Origin: Dehalococcoidia bacterium
GTDB lineage: Bacteria > Chloroflexota > Dehalococcoidia > GIF9 > UBA5629
DNA: 64,000 nt
Assembly (NCBI GenBank): GCA_041653995.1
Contig: JBAZEK010000003.1
Coordinates: 186,001 to 250,000, forward strand
Direction: 5' to 3'
Shown here: one piece after another, positions 51,340-59,676 of the stretch
Position numbering within the stretch: the first letter of the stretch is position 1
How the letters are laid out: each line of letters opens with the position of its first letter
Notes under the pieces: model-generated
Database searches by the model: none
What the model saw: only the letters and a program-made list of their open reading frames with translations
Told to the model about the DNA's origin: nothing
Made by a program: the position numbers and the translations under genes

Positions 51340-52641
51340 ATGAAAACAATCAAGAATTCCGAGCGTCTGTTCAAACGTGCCCGGCGCTATCTGCCGGGAG
51401 GCGTGGACAGCCCGGTCAGGGCCTTCGGGGCTGTGGGGGACGTCCCGCGCTTTATCGTGAAAGGTAAGGGCTCTCGGATTTTTGATGCAGACGGCAACAG
51501 CTATATCGACTATGTCTGTTCATGGGGTCCGCTGATACTGGGGCACGCAGACCGGCGCATTGTCGAAGCGTTGAAACACGCAGCGGGCAAGGGTACGAGC
51601 TTCGGAGCTGTCACGGAACTGGAGACGCGGCTGGCTGCGATGATATGCAATGCCTTGCCCTCAATGGAGATGGTGCGTTTCGTCAGCTCGGGTACCGAAG
51701 CGGCCATGAGCGCCATCCGCCTGGCCCGCGCTTTCACCGGCAGGGACAGGATCATCAAGTTCGCCGGATGCTATCATGGGCACTGCGACAGCCTGCTGGT
51801 CAGCGGCGGCTCGGGCATGGCCACGCTCGGCATACCGGATTCCCCCGGCGTGACAGCGTCCACAGCCCGGGATACGCTGGTGGCCGGCTACAACGATCTG
51901 GACTCGGTGCGCAGGCTGTTGGCCAGGTATCCTGACAGCGTCGCCGCCGTTATCGTTGAGCCCATAGCCGCCAATATGGGCCTGGTACATCCGGCCAGGA
52001 GCTTCCTCAGCGGCCTGCAGCGTCTGGCCAGAAGGTGCGGCGCGCTGCTCATCTTCGACGAGGTCATCACCGGATTCAGGGTGGCCTACGGCGGTGCACA
52101 GCAGCTTTATCAGATAAGGCCTGACCTCACCTGCCTGGGGAAAATAATCGGCGGCGGCCTGCCGGTGGGCGCCTACGGTGGACGGCGTGACATCATGCAG
52201 ATGGTTGCGCCGTCGGGAAAGGTTTACCAGGCAGGCACACTCTCCGGCAATCCGTTGGCCATGACCGCCGGTATAACGACGCTCGAGATTCTGGGTGATC
52301 CGTCAGTTTATAGCCAGCTCGAGGAGAAAGGAGAGCTCCTGCAGGAAGGCCTGGCTGCCGCAGCCTGCGATGGCTGCATGCCGCTGTCAGTAGCGCGCCA
52401 AGGGTCCCTGCTCACAGCGTTTTTCAGTGAGCAGGTCATTTCCGATTATGCCTCCGCCCGTAGCTGCGACACGGCCGTCTTCGCCCGCTTCTTCAGAGGT
52501 ATGATGGAGCAGGGCATCTACTGGCCACCCTCTCAATTCGAAGCCGCCTTCCTCTCGCTGGCGCACAGCCGGCGGGACATCTATGCCACGGTTAAGGCAG
52601 CGAAAAGGGTCTTCCGACAGATACAGGACCAGGCTATTTGA
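51340..52641 (+). CDS. hemL: Glutamate-1-semialdehyde 2,1-aminomutase
   Basis: A 433-residue HemL: NSERLFKRARRYLPGGVDSPVRAF at the N terminus, VSSGTEAAMSAIRLARAFTGR, FAGCYHGHCDSLLV, and the PLP lysine in LTCLGKIIGGGLPVGAYGG. It converts glutamate-1-semialdehyde to aminolevulinate after HemA. The start at 51340 fits the family's N terminus; longer readings would run into hemB. It is the last gene of the operon and overlaps the convergent RidA gene by 8 nt. Confidence 0.96.
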   Translation: MKTIKNSERLFKRARRYLPGGVDSPVRAFGAVGDVPRFIVKGKGSRIFDADGNSYIDYVCSWGPLILGHADRRIVEALKHAAGKGTSFGAVTELETRLAAMICNALPSMEMVRFVSSGTEAAMSAIRLARAFTGRDRIIKFAGCYHGHCDSLLVSGGSGMATLGIPDSPGVTASTARDTLVAGYNDLDSVRRLLARYPDSVAAVIVEPIAANMGLVHPARSFLSGLQRLARRCGALLIFDEVITGFRVAYGGAQQLYQIRPDLTCLGKIIGGGLPVGAYGGRRDIMQMVAPSGKVYQAGTLSGNPLAMTAGITTLEILGDPSVYSQLEEKGELLQEGLAAAACDGCMPLSVARQGSLLTAFFSEQVISDYASARSCDTAVFARFFRGMMEQGIYWPPSQFEAAFLSLAHSRRDIYATVKAAKRVFRQIQDQAI

Positions 52642-53020
52642 TAGCGATAGCCTCTACCTTGAGCTGAAAATTGCCGGGCACTTCTTTGACGGCCACGCAG
52701 GTCCGCGCCGGCGGCTGCTCGGGAAAGTACCTGGCATAGACCTCATTCAATTTGGCGAAATCGCCCATATCGCGCATAAAAACGGTCACTTTCACAACCT
52801 TCGCCAGGCTGCTTCCTACCGATTCCAGAGACCGTTTCATGTTCTCCAGGACGATTTCGGTGGCCTTGCCAATATCATCTGTGATGATCAGGCCCTTTTC
52901 CAGGTCCATGGGATCGATGCCCGTCAGGAAAAGGAAGCCGCCCGCTTCAACTATATGCGAGTAGGGGCCCGCTTTAAGCAGGAAATCGTTATCTATACAC
53001 GTCTTTTTCAAAGCCGTCAC
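52634..53020 (-). CDS. RidA/YjgF-family protein
   Basis: A 128-residue protein of the RidA family, with the fold signature ADIGKATEIVLENMKRSLE-like helix and the catalytic Arg in PPARTCVAVKEVPG. RidA proteins hydrolyse reactive enamine/imine intermediates released by PLP enzymes, fitting a place next to hemL and near a class III aminotransferase. AGGAGG lies before the start. It is divergent from a TetR-type regulator, 50 bp away, which may control it. Confidence 0.9.
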   Translation of the reverse strand: MTALKKTCIDNDFLLKAGPYSHIVEAGGFLFLTGIDPMDLEKGLIITDDIGKATEIVLENMKRSLESVGSSLAKVVKVTVFMRDMGDFAKLNEVYARYFPEQPPARTCVAVKEVPGNFQLKVEAIAIK

Positions 53021-53070
53021 CTCCTGATAAATCAGTAGTCAAATGTTACAGGGTATGTTAATATCATATC

Positions 53071-53667
53071 ATGTCTGAGTACAACCAGACCGAGGAGAAG
53101 ATCGTCGACGCCGCCCTGTACGTTCTCCTTGCTCACGGTATAAAAAAAACTACTATCGAGGATGTTGCAGCGCGCTGCGGACTGACACGGGCCACCGTGT
53201 ACCGCTACTTTAAAGATAAGAGGCAACTGATAAGGGCCAGCATTCTGCACATGGTGAATGTGCTTAACGAGGCGCTGGCCAGCATGGATAAACACAGGTA
53301 CTACGATACCGAGAAATCCGCCACGCTGATCAAGGAGGCGGTGTCTTTAATGCCCAAAGGGGACATCTCCACACGCATTATCGAGCTCAAACAGCTTTAT
53401 CCGGAGATATTCGCAGAGTACCAGATCGCTCGTCTGGCCTCGATCCGTGGGATATACAGGCGTGTTTTTAACGCGGCCAAGCGGGATGGGCTGATCACTC
53501 CTTCTGAGACAGACTGGAACCTGGTGCAGACGATACTTTCAGAGGCGACGCTCTACGTTGCCGAGAGCCCGCTGGTGCTATCGTACGGCACGTCGGTGGG
53601 ACACATATACTCGGCCGTGCTGGATATCATGCTCTACGGCATCATGGGCAGGCGCAAGAAACGTTAA
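53071..53667 (+). CDS. TetR/AcrR-family transcriptional regulator
   Basis: A 198-residue regulator. The N-terminal TetR HTH is clear (EEKIVDAALYVLLAHGIKKTTIEDVAARCGLTRATVYRYFKDK). The C-terminal helical domain (about 60-190) would bind an unknown ligand. It is divergent from the RidA gene and may repress it. It converges on the helicase gene with only 4 nt between the stop codons. Confidence 0.92.
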   Translation: MSEYNQTEEKIVDAALYVLLAHGIKKTTIEDVAARCGLTRATVYRYFKDKRQLIRASILHMVNVLNEALASMDKHRYYDTEKSATLIKEAVSLMPKGDISTRIIELKQLYPEIFAEYQIARLASIRGIYRRVFNAAKRDGLITPSETDWNLVQTILSEATLYVAESPLVLSYGTSVGHIYSAVLDIMLYGIMGRRKKR

Positions 53668-53671
53668 CCGT

Positions 53672-54892
53672 TTAACGCCTGCGTGCGCCCGCGGCCCGCT
53701 GCGGTTGCGTCCTGTGCCCTCCGAAACCGGGGCGGCGCTGACTTCCTTCCTCGGACACCGCGGGAGCCGGGGCATCGTAATCGAACCCCTGTAGCTTACG
53801 CCTTTCCAGCGGTGTTTTGAGCACCTTCTCAATATCTTTGACCAGAGCGGCGTCAGCGGCCGTTACAAATGTCAGGGCATCGCCCTTCTGATCGATACGG
53901 CCGGTGCGGCCAATGCGGTGTGTGTACGCATCCACGCTCTCCGGCATGTCTACATTGATAACATGCGAGATGCTCAGGACGTCTATGCCCCGGGCCGCGA
54001 TATCCGTGGCTACCAGTATCTTAACCGAGCCGTCGCGGAAATCGTCCAGAGCCGCCTGACGTCTGTTCTGAGCCAGGTCACCGTGCAGGGCTGTGGCCCT
54101 GAAGCCCGACCTTTTCAATTGCAGGGCAACGCGGTCGGCTCGGTGCTTGGTGCGGGTAAAGACCAGCACCGAGTCTGTCTCGAAGCTGCGCAGCACCGCC
54201 GTAAGCAGCTTTATCTTCAGGTGTTGTTTCACCGGATAGATACTATGGGATACGGTATCAGCCGGCGCCGCATGCCCGATCTGTACAGTGACAGGAATGC
54301 GCAGAGCCTCCTGCACCAGCCTGCGAATATCGGGCGGCATGGTGGCGGAGAAAAGCATGGTCTGCCGAGGCCTGATAAGGCACCTTAGTATGCTCCTGAT
54401 ATCGGGCAGAAAGCCCATATCGAACATGCGATCGGCCTCGTCGATGACCAGCATCTCGACAAAGGACAGGTCTATCGTGCTCTTCCAGATGTGGTCGAGC
54501 AGGCGGCCGGGGCAGGCCACGATGATATCGACGCCGCTGCGCAGCCTGCGGATTTGCTGGTCCATGCCTACACCGCCGTAAACAGAAATGCTCTTTAAAC
54601 CGGTGTACTGTCCCAGCGCATCTATGGCCTCGCAAGTTTGTTCGGCCAGCTCACGGGTGGGCGAAATGACCGCGGCGCCGATGCGCCCGCGCGGCAGTTT
54701 CAGCAGGCGGTCCATCACCGGCAACAGGAAGGCTGCCGTTTTACCCGTGCCTGTCTGCGCCAGGCCTATGATATCACGCCCCTGCATAATGGGGGGTATG
54801 GCCTGCAACTGAATGGGTGTGGGCTCGGTGTAACCCTGTGCCCGTACACCATCCATGATGCTTGGATGAAGATTGAAATTCTCGAAACTCAA
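53672..54892 (-). CDS. DEAD-box RNA helicase (RhlE-like)
   Basis: A 406-residue RNA helicase. Q motif YTEPTPIQLQAIPPI, Walker A AQTGTGKT, DEAD box VIDEADRMFDMGF, SAT in FSATMPPDIR, and motif VI HRIGRTGR are all present in order. The C-terminal tail is short and rich in Arg and Gly (GHRTQPQRAAGARRR), common for RNA binding. It probably takes part in RNA degradation or ribosome assembly. Confidence 0.94.
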   Translation of the reverse strand: MSFENFNLHPSIMDGVRAQGYTEPTPIQLQAIPPIMQGRDIIGLAQTGTGKTAAFLLPVMDRLLKLPRGRIGAAVISPTRELAEQTCEAIDALGQYTGLKSISVYGGVGMDQQIRRLRSGVDIIVACPGRLLDHIWKSTIDLSFVEMLVIDEADRMFDMGFLPDIRSILRCLIRPRQTMLFSATMPPDIRRLVQEALRIPVTVQIGHAAPADTVSHSIYPVKQHLKIKLLTAVLRSFETDSVLVFTRTKHRADRVALQLKRSGFRATALHGDLAQNRRQAALDDFRDGSVKILVATDIAARGIDVLSISHVINVDMPESVDAYTHRIGRTGRIDQKGDALTFVTAADAALVKDIEKVLKTPLERRKLQGFDYDAPAPAVSEEGSQRRPGFGGHRTQPQRAAGARRR

Positions 54893-54937
54893 TGAATGAC
54901 CTCTTTAGTATATTTAGCGGGGTTCGGGCCATCCGAG

Positions 54938-54979
54938 GCTTGTGATAATTCTGGAAGGATTATAATAAGCTTGTGATAA
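54938..54979. promoter_or_regulatory. 11-bp direct repeats upstream of the diguanylate cyclase gene
   Basis: GCTTGTGATAA occurs at 54938-54948 and 54969-54979, 31 bp apart (three helical turns), in the divergent region between the helicase and the cyclase genes. TTGTGA is like half of a CRP/FNR-type site, but no inverted partner is seen. A possible regulator-binding array. Confidence 0.4.
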
Positions 54980-55124
54980 CCTAAACTTGAACTATTGATC
55001 TATTATACAATAAACATTGACAAACAACCTAATAAATACTAAATTGAAATTGCAGACCGCCCTGAGGGAACATATCCGCTATATATCGTAACTGATCAAC
55101 TTTTAAGCATATACGGAGGTATCT

Positions 55125-56129
55125 ATGCCGGAAGAAGAGGCCAAAACCAAGAAGCAGCTCGTCGCTGAACTGGAGAAGTTGCGTAAGCAGGTCAAACAGC
55201 TTAAATCTCTGGAAAGCGAATTTAAAGTTGTTGAGCGGGAGTTGAGGAACTCCGAGCATCAATATCGACAGCTCTTTGAGGGTGCACAGCATGGAATCGT
55301 GATACTCGATGCGGATACGGGCAACATCAAGCGCGCCAATCCCCATCTGTTGAAAATGCTGGGATACACTCATGATGATCTGCTGGGGAAAAACCTGTGG
55401 GATATGGAGGCATTCATAGATACCGAAAAAAGCAGGGCCGCGGCGCATCATCTCAAACAACAGGACCATCTGCGCTATGAAGATTTCCCTTTAGAGACGA
55501 GAAACGGCCGCCGGCTGGATGTGGAGATCGAATCCACCGTATGCCAGATCAACGACAACCGCGTCGTCCACTGCAATATCCGTGATACGACAGAGCGAAA
55601 GCGGCTGGAGCGCGAATTACGGCTGGTGGCCACGCACGATACCATGACGGGACTCCCCAACAGGACTCTCTTCCGCGACCGCGCTCAAATAGCCCTATTA
55701 CATGCCCAGCGCAGCAAAAAGAAGGTGGCCGTATTGTCTCTCGATCTCGACAAGTTCAATACCGTGAATGAGACTATGGGCAACGCGGTGGGAGACAATC
55801 TGTTAAAGGCAGCAGCCGAACGAATGACCGGGCTGCTGCGCAAGAGCGATACTGTGGCGCGCGTAGGCGGAGACGAGTTCGCCATTGTGGTACCCGAGAT
55901 AGAGGATATCCGCAGCGTGGACAAGGTCAATCACAAGATTGTGGACGCCTTCAGGCATCATTTCCTGGTCAACGGCCATAAAATACTGGTCACCGTCAGC
56001 GTCGGCACATCCGTGTTTCCCGATGATGGAAGGGACATCGATACTCTGATAAATTGCGCCGATAAATGCATGTACTACGTGCGCTCAAACGGCTGCAATA
56101 ATTACAAGATATCCCCCGGCCAGAAGTGA
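55125..56129 (+). CDS. PAS-GGDEF diguanylate cyclase
   Basis: A 334-residue signalling protein. Residues 1-42 form a coiled coil (LVAELEKLRKQVKQLKSLESEF). A PAS domain follows at about 45-155 (YRQLFEGAQHGIVILDADTG, a PAC end DTTERKRLE). The GGDEF domain at about 165-330 has the intact active-site motif RVGGDEFAIV. It should make cyclic di-GMP in response to a cytosolic signal. There is no membrane segment and no EAL domain. CGGAGG lies 7 nt before the ATG. Confidence 0.93.
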   Translation: MPEEEAKTKKQLVAELEKLRKQVKQLKSLESEFKVVERELRNSEHQYRQLFEGAQHGIVILDADTGNIKRANPHLLKMLGYTHDDLLGKNLWDMEAFIDTEKSRAAAHHLKQQDHLRYEDFPLETRNGRRLDVEIESTVCQINDNRVVHCNIRDTTERKRLERELRLVATHDTMTGLPNRTLFRDRAQIALLHAQRSKKKVAVLSLDLDKFNTVNETMGNAVGDNLLKAAAERMTGLLRKSDTVARVGGDEFAIVVPEIEDIRSVDKVNHKIVDAFRHHFLVNGHKILVTVSVGTSVFPDDGRDIDTLINCADKCMYYVRSNGCNNYKISPGQK

Positions 56130-56150
56130 CATGGAACAACGCGGGTCCCG

Positions 56151-57266
56151 TCAGCCTTCCGGATTGATATCCCTGATATCTCCGAAACAGGTCCCCACGG
56201 ACCTGGCCGAGACAATTAAATCGTTGCCGACGGGCACACGCCTCTGTCCGCGCGCGACTTCCTCCAGAGGCACCTCCACCAGATCGTTTCCTTTAACCCC
56301 CACCATATGACCGTAGAGGCGGTCCATCAGCATGTCCACAGCCCTGGTGCCCAGCCTTGTGGCAAGCACTCTGTCGAAGGGAGTGGGCACGCCGCCCCGC
56401 TGCAGGTGGCCCAGGACAACCGTACGCGTCTCAATCCCCGTTTTAGCTTCAATTTGAGATCCCAGCACAAAGCCTACGCCGCCAAGGCGGACCGGGTCAG
56501 TGCTTTCCTTGACGATCCTCTGAACCACCTTGTCCCCACCCTTCGGCCTGGCGCCCTCCGATATCACGGTAATGGTAAACCTCTTACCCCTGCAGTTTCT
56601 GTCATCAACTTTATCGGTGATGATATCGAGGTCGTAGGGGATCTCCGGGATAAGTATCACATCCGCCCCGCTGGCGATACCGGCATGCAGGGCGATCCAG
56701 CCGGCGTTGCGCCCCATTACCTCCACGATCATCACCCGGTGATGCGACTGGGCGGTGGTGCGCACGCGGTCCATCCCCTCCGTGGCGACGTACACCGCTG
56801 AATCAAATCCGAAAGTGATATCCGTCCCCCTGATATCATTATCGATGGTCTTGGGGATGCCGATCACAGGCAGGCCGTCTTTATACAACCTGTTTGCTAT
56901 GTTTAGCGTGCCATCGCCGCCGATACACACCAGACATTCAGCCTCCAGCCGGGCGAAATTATCGATAACAGCCTTTGATAAATCCTTGAATTCCAGGGAG
57001 CCTTCTTTTTTAACGGGGCACCTGTAGGGATTGGCTTTATTAGATGTGCCCAGTATGGTGCCGCCCAGGTTGATAATGCCGGATACGTCGTCGTAATGGA
57101 GTATTCGATGCCGGTTGTGCAGCAGCCCCTCATAACCATCTGATATCCCCACCACTTCCATCTCCAGTTCGAGCATGGCCTTCTTGGCCACCGCCCGGAT
57201 CACGGCGTTTATTCCAGGGCAATCGCCACCACCCGTCAGGATGGCTATCCTACCTTTTCTTACCAC
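56151..57266 (-). CDS. pfkA: 6-phosphofructokinase, group III type
   Basis: A 371-residue phosphofructokinase: ILTGGGDCPGINAVIRA, IGGDGTLNIA, IPKTIDNDIRGTDITFGFDSA, EVMGRNAGWIA and LGHLQRGG. GGDGT has the Gly typical of ATP enzymes where PPi enzymes have Asp, while PKTIDND has the Lys usually seen in PPi enzymes. The mix fits group III ATP-dependent PFKs as in actinomycetes; the phosphoryl donor should be considered open. The gene sits alone, convergent with the cyclase. Confidence 0.93.
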   Translation of the reverse strand: MVRKGRIAILTGGGDCPGINAVIRAVAKKAMLELEMEVVGISDGYEGLLHNRHRILHYDDVSGIINLGGTILGTSNKANPYRCPVKKEGSLEFKDLSKAVIDNFARLEAECLVCIGGDGTLNIANRLYKDGLPVIGIPKTIDNDIRGTDITFGFDSAVYVATEGMDRVRTTAQSHHRVMIVEVMGRNAGWIALHAGIASGADVILIPEIPYDLDIITDKVDDRNCRGKRFTITVISEGARPKGGDKVVQRIVKESTDPVRLGGVGFVLGSQIEAKTGIETRTVVLGHLQRGGVPTPFDRVLATRLGTRAVDMLMDRLYGHMVGVKGNDLVEVPLEEVARGQRRVPVGNDLIVSARSVGTCFGDIRDINPEG

Positions 57267-57287
57267 GTCTATTCGCTTGTATCCGTC

Positions 57288-57473
57288 TTACTTACAGCAG
57301 GTCTTGCTGCCGAAAGCAGTGAGCAGTATACCAAGCCCCAGCAACGTCAGAGTCACCGGGCATGGCAGCGGCCAGCCTAATAAGGGATTGGGAACTCCGA
57401 GAACCATCATGACAGCATCCACAATGAGCAGGAAACCGGCGATGATAAGCAGGATTTTACCAGCTTTGAACAT
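57288..57473 (-). CDS. Small two-helix membrane protein
   Basis: A 61-residue protein with two hydrophobic segments (ILLIIAGFLLIVDAVMMVL and VTLTLLGLGILLTAFG) and a C-terminal KTCCK. No family recognised. It lies upstream of and in line with pfkA, 21 nt away, so it may be co-transcribed. Confidence 0.6.
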   Translation of the reverse strand: MFKAGKILLIIAGFLLIVDAVMMVLGVPNPLLGWPLPCPVTLTLLGLGILLTAFGSKTCCK

Positions 57474-57623
57474 GCAGCACCCCCACGGTTAATTTATCTT
57501 ATCATTAGAGTATCACGTTGGAAATTCACAGTCCATATCAAAGGTTGTACAATCTAACTACGGGACTGGAAAATATGGCAGCTTCAGCAGTTTCGCCAGC
57601 CCTTGAAGAAAAGGAGGTGCGCC

Positions 57624-58037
57624 ATGTCAGGTAAATTTGCGCTTTCCCTCGGTGGATGGGTCCTCGGTCTGATCATCGCAGCCATAGTCATCATCTTGGC
57701 CGCTGCATTGCTCGGCGGGTACCTGTGGGGCAACAACAGCGGATACCAGGCAGGCTACGATAGGGGGAAGGTGGACGGCGACAAGGCCGGCTTCACCCGG
57801 GGCTACGAGAACGGCGAAAAAATCGGCTACGACCTCGGATTCCAGGCCGGTGATAAAGCGGGATATGACAAGGGTAACAAGGCCGGGTATGATGAAGGAT
57901 ATGCCAAGGGCAAGAACCAGGGCTATCAGGAAGGAGAAACAGCAGGGTACAATAAAGGGCTGCGGGAAGGATACAACTCCTATATAACGCCCTATTATTA
58001 CTATCCCTGGTATTTCAGAGGCGGCCCCTTTTATTAA
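57624..58037 (+). CDS. Membrane-anchored protein with GYxxG-type tandem repeats
   Basis: A 137-residue protein. One transmembrane helix at about 12-34 (LGLIIAAIVIILAAALLGGYL) is followed by roughly 85 residues of short Gly/Tyr/Asp/Lys repeats, such as GYDRGKVDGDKAGF, GYDLGFQAGDKAGY and GYAKGKNQGYQEG, like Yae1-type repeats. The end is aromatic (YITPYYYYPWYFRGGPFY). AAGGAGG precedes the ATG at 57624. The repeat part probably lies outside the membrane. Function unknown. Confidence 0.7.
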   Translation: MSGKFALSLGGWVLGLIIAAIVIILAAALLGGYLWGNNSGYQAGYDRGKVDGDKAGFTRGYENGEKIGYDLGFQAGDKAGYDKGNKAGYDEGYAKGKNQGYQEGETAGYNKGLREGYNSYITPYYYYPWYFRGGPFY

Positions 58038-58076
58038 TGTTGACTAAAGGATTTTGATATTCGGAAACGTGACGGG

Positions 58077-58814
58077 GTGTTGTCCAACAGGCTGCTGCTG
58101 GTCTGTATCATCGTCGCCCTGATCCTGCTGGCAGCAATCGTCGTGGCTACTGTTTTTTTTAAAGATACGGCCGCCTGGCAGTGGGCGTTCAGGGCGACGG
58201 ATATCGTTCTTCACATCGACATCTACCTTGGCGACCTCATTCAGCAGTATGGTATCTTTGTCTACGGAATACTGTTTGTTATCATATTCTGCGAAACCGG
58301 CCTGGTTGTGACTCCCTTTTTACCCGGGGACTCATTGCTTTTCGCTGTGGGCGGATTTGCGGCGCTGGGCACGCTGAATGTATGGGTATTGATCCTGTTG
58401 ATGTGGCTGGCCGCCGCGCTGGGTGACAGCTTCAATTACTACATCGGCAACCGAATCGGGGAACAGGTCTACATCAGAGATTACAAATATGTCAGGAGGG
58501 AATATATCGACCGCACCCACGCTTTTTTCGAAAAGTACGGCGGCGCGGCCATCGTGCTGGCCAGGTTTGCGCCGATCCTCAGAACCTTTACCCCTTTCGT
58601 GGCGGGCGTCGGCAATATGAACTACCCCAGGTTCCTTTTCTACAACGTAGCGGGCGGCCTGCTATGGGTGACGATTTTTATATTGTGCGGATATTTCTTC
58701 GGCAACCTGCCTTTCGTTAGAGAGAACTTCTCGATCTTTATACTGGCCATAATCATTGTTTCGCTGATGCCGGCGGCAATTGAATTTCTCAAACACTGGA
58801 GGGCCAACCGCTGA
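58077..58814 (+). CDS. DedA-family membrane protein
   Basis: A 245-residue SNARE-associated/DedA protein. The family signature FCETGLVVTPFLPGDSLLFAVG, then GDSFNYYIGNRIG and ARFAPILRTFTPFVAGVGNMNYPRFL, are all present, with about five hydrophobic helices. DedA proteins flip polyprenyl phosphates or phospholipids. The start is GTG at 58077 with CGGGG upstream. Its TGA stop is embedded in the CTG start proposed for the next gene. Confidence 0.9.
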   Translation: MLSNRLLLVCIIVALILLAAIVVATVFFKDTAAWQWAFRATDIVLHIDIYLGDLIQQYGIFVYGILFVIIFCETGLVVTPFLPGDSLLFAVGGFAALGTLNVWVLILLMWLAAALGDSFNYYIGNRIGEQVYIRDYKYVRREYIDRTHAFFEKYGGAAIVLARFAPILRTFTPFVAGVGNMNYPRFLFYNVAGGLLWVTIFILCGYFFGNLPFVRENFSIFILAIIIVSLMPAAIEFLKHWRANR

Positions 58815-59554
58815 AGCCGCTCAAGTGGTACAAAGAGCTTTCCGCCCATAAAGGCCGGCTGGCAACAGGCGCCTTTCTGCTGGAAGGTCCGCGCGCCATC
58901 GACCAGGTGGTCGAGAGCAGTCCCGGCAGTATACTGGAGATATTGTATACGGGTGACCCGCCCTCCGGCTATGCCCGCTACGCACTGCGATGCCTGACAC
59001 CCGCCCAGATGAAATCCATCAGTTCCACAGTCGTATCCCAGGGAATCGCAGCGGTGGTGCAGCTGCCGGCCGACACATATACTGATAAGCCGCCTGCAGA
59101 TGCCGGGTCCAGGATCCTGCTGCTGGAAGATATACAGGATCCCGGCAACGTGGGTACGCTTATCCGCACTGCAGCCGCTTTCAATTACTCAGGGATTATA
59201 CTGACCGAGAAATGCGCCGATCCCTTCTCCCCCAAATGCATACAATCTACGGCGGGCACCGCCCTGTCTCTCTGGATCAGAAGAACGGTCGCCTATCTCG
59301 ACCTCGTAGGCGATCTGAAGAAGATGGGCTATATCCTGGCGGCGGCCGATCTGAGGGGAACGCAGGTACCTTCGTTACTGCAAGAGCCTGCCAGGCTGGT
59401 GCTTGCGCTGGGCAACGAGGCGGCTGGGCTGTCAGAATCACTGCTCAAGAAGGCCGATTATAGAGTGAGAATACCCATAGCCGGTACGAAGGCGGAGTCC
59501 CTGAATGTCGCCGCCTGCGGCGCCATCTGCATGTATTTGAGCAGCCTTAAATGA
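58811..59554 (+). CDS. SpoU (TrmH)-family RNA methyltransferase, apparent CTG start
   Basis: A 247-residue 2'-O-ribose methyltransferase if started at 58811. The N-terminal substrate-binding region reads LKWYKELSAHKGRLATGAFLLEGPRAID, conserved in the family. The SPOUT domain has LLEDIQDPGNVGTLIRTAAAF, LGNEAAGLS and AESLNVAACGAI. No ATG, GTG or TTG precedes this region in frame; the first GTG (58907) would delete it. GGAGGG at 58798-58803 lies 7 nt before CTG at 58811, which overlaps the dedA stop as CTGA. A non-standard CTG start coupled to dedA is the best reading. Confidence 0.88.
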   Translation: MKPLKWYKELSAHKGRLATGAFLLEGPRAIDQVVESSPGSILEILYTGDPPSGYARYALRCLTPAQMKSISSTVVSQGIAAVVQLPADTYTDKPPADAGSRILLLEDIQDPGNVGTLIRTAAAFNYSGIILTEKCADPFSPKCIQSTAGTALSLWIRRTVAYLDLVGDLKKMGYILAAADLRGTQVPSLLQEPARLVLALGNEAAGLSESLLKKADYRVRIPIAGTKAESLNVAACGAICMYLSSLK

Positions 59555-59676
59555 CCGCCTCCTAGAAGATTGAGATAACTTTTAACGACTTCTTTAACAG
59601 ATCGGCTATGATCATACGGCGATGAACTTCTCTGCCATCCTCTGTATCTGTTTGTTCGATATATTCAGCCTCCCCC

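Noticed and set aside
57760..57970. Tandem repeats as a CRISPR array
   Set aside because: The repeats are short codon-level GGxTAy units inside a reading frame with a ribosome-binding site; there are no regular spacers and no cas genes.
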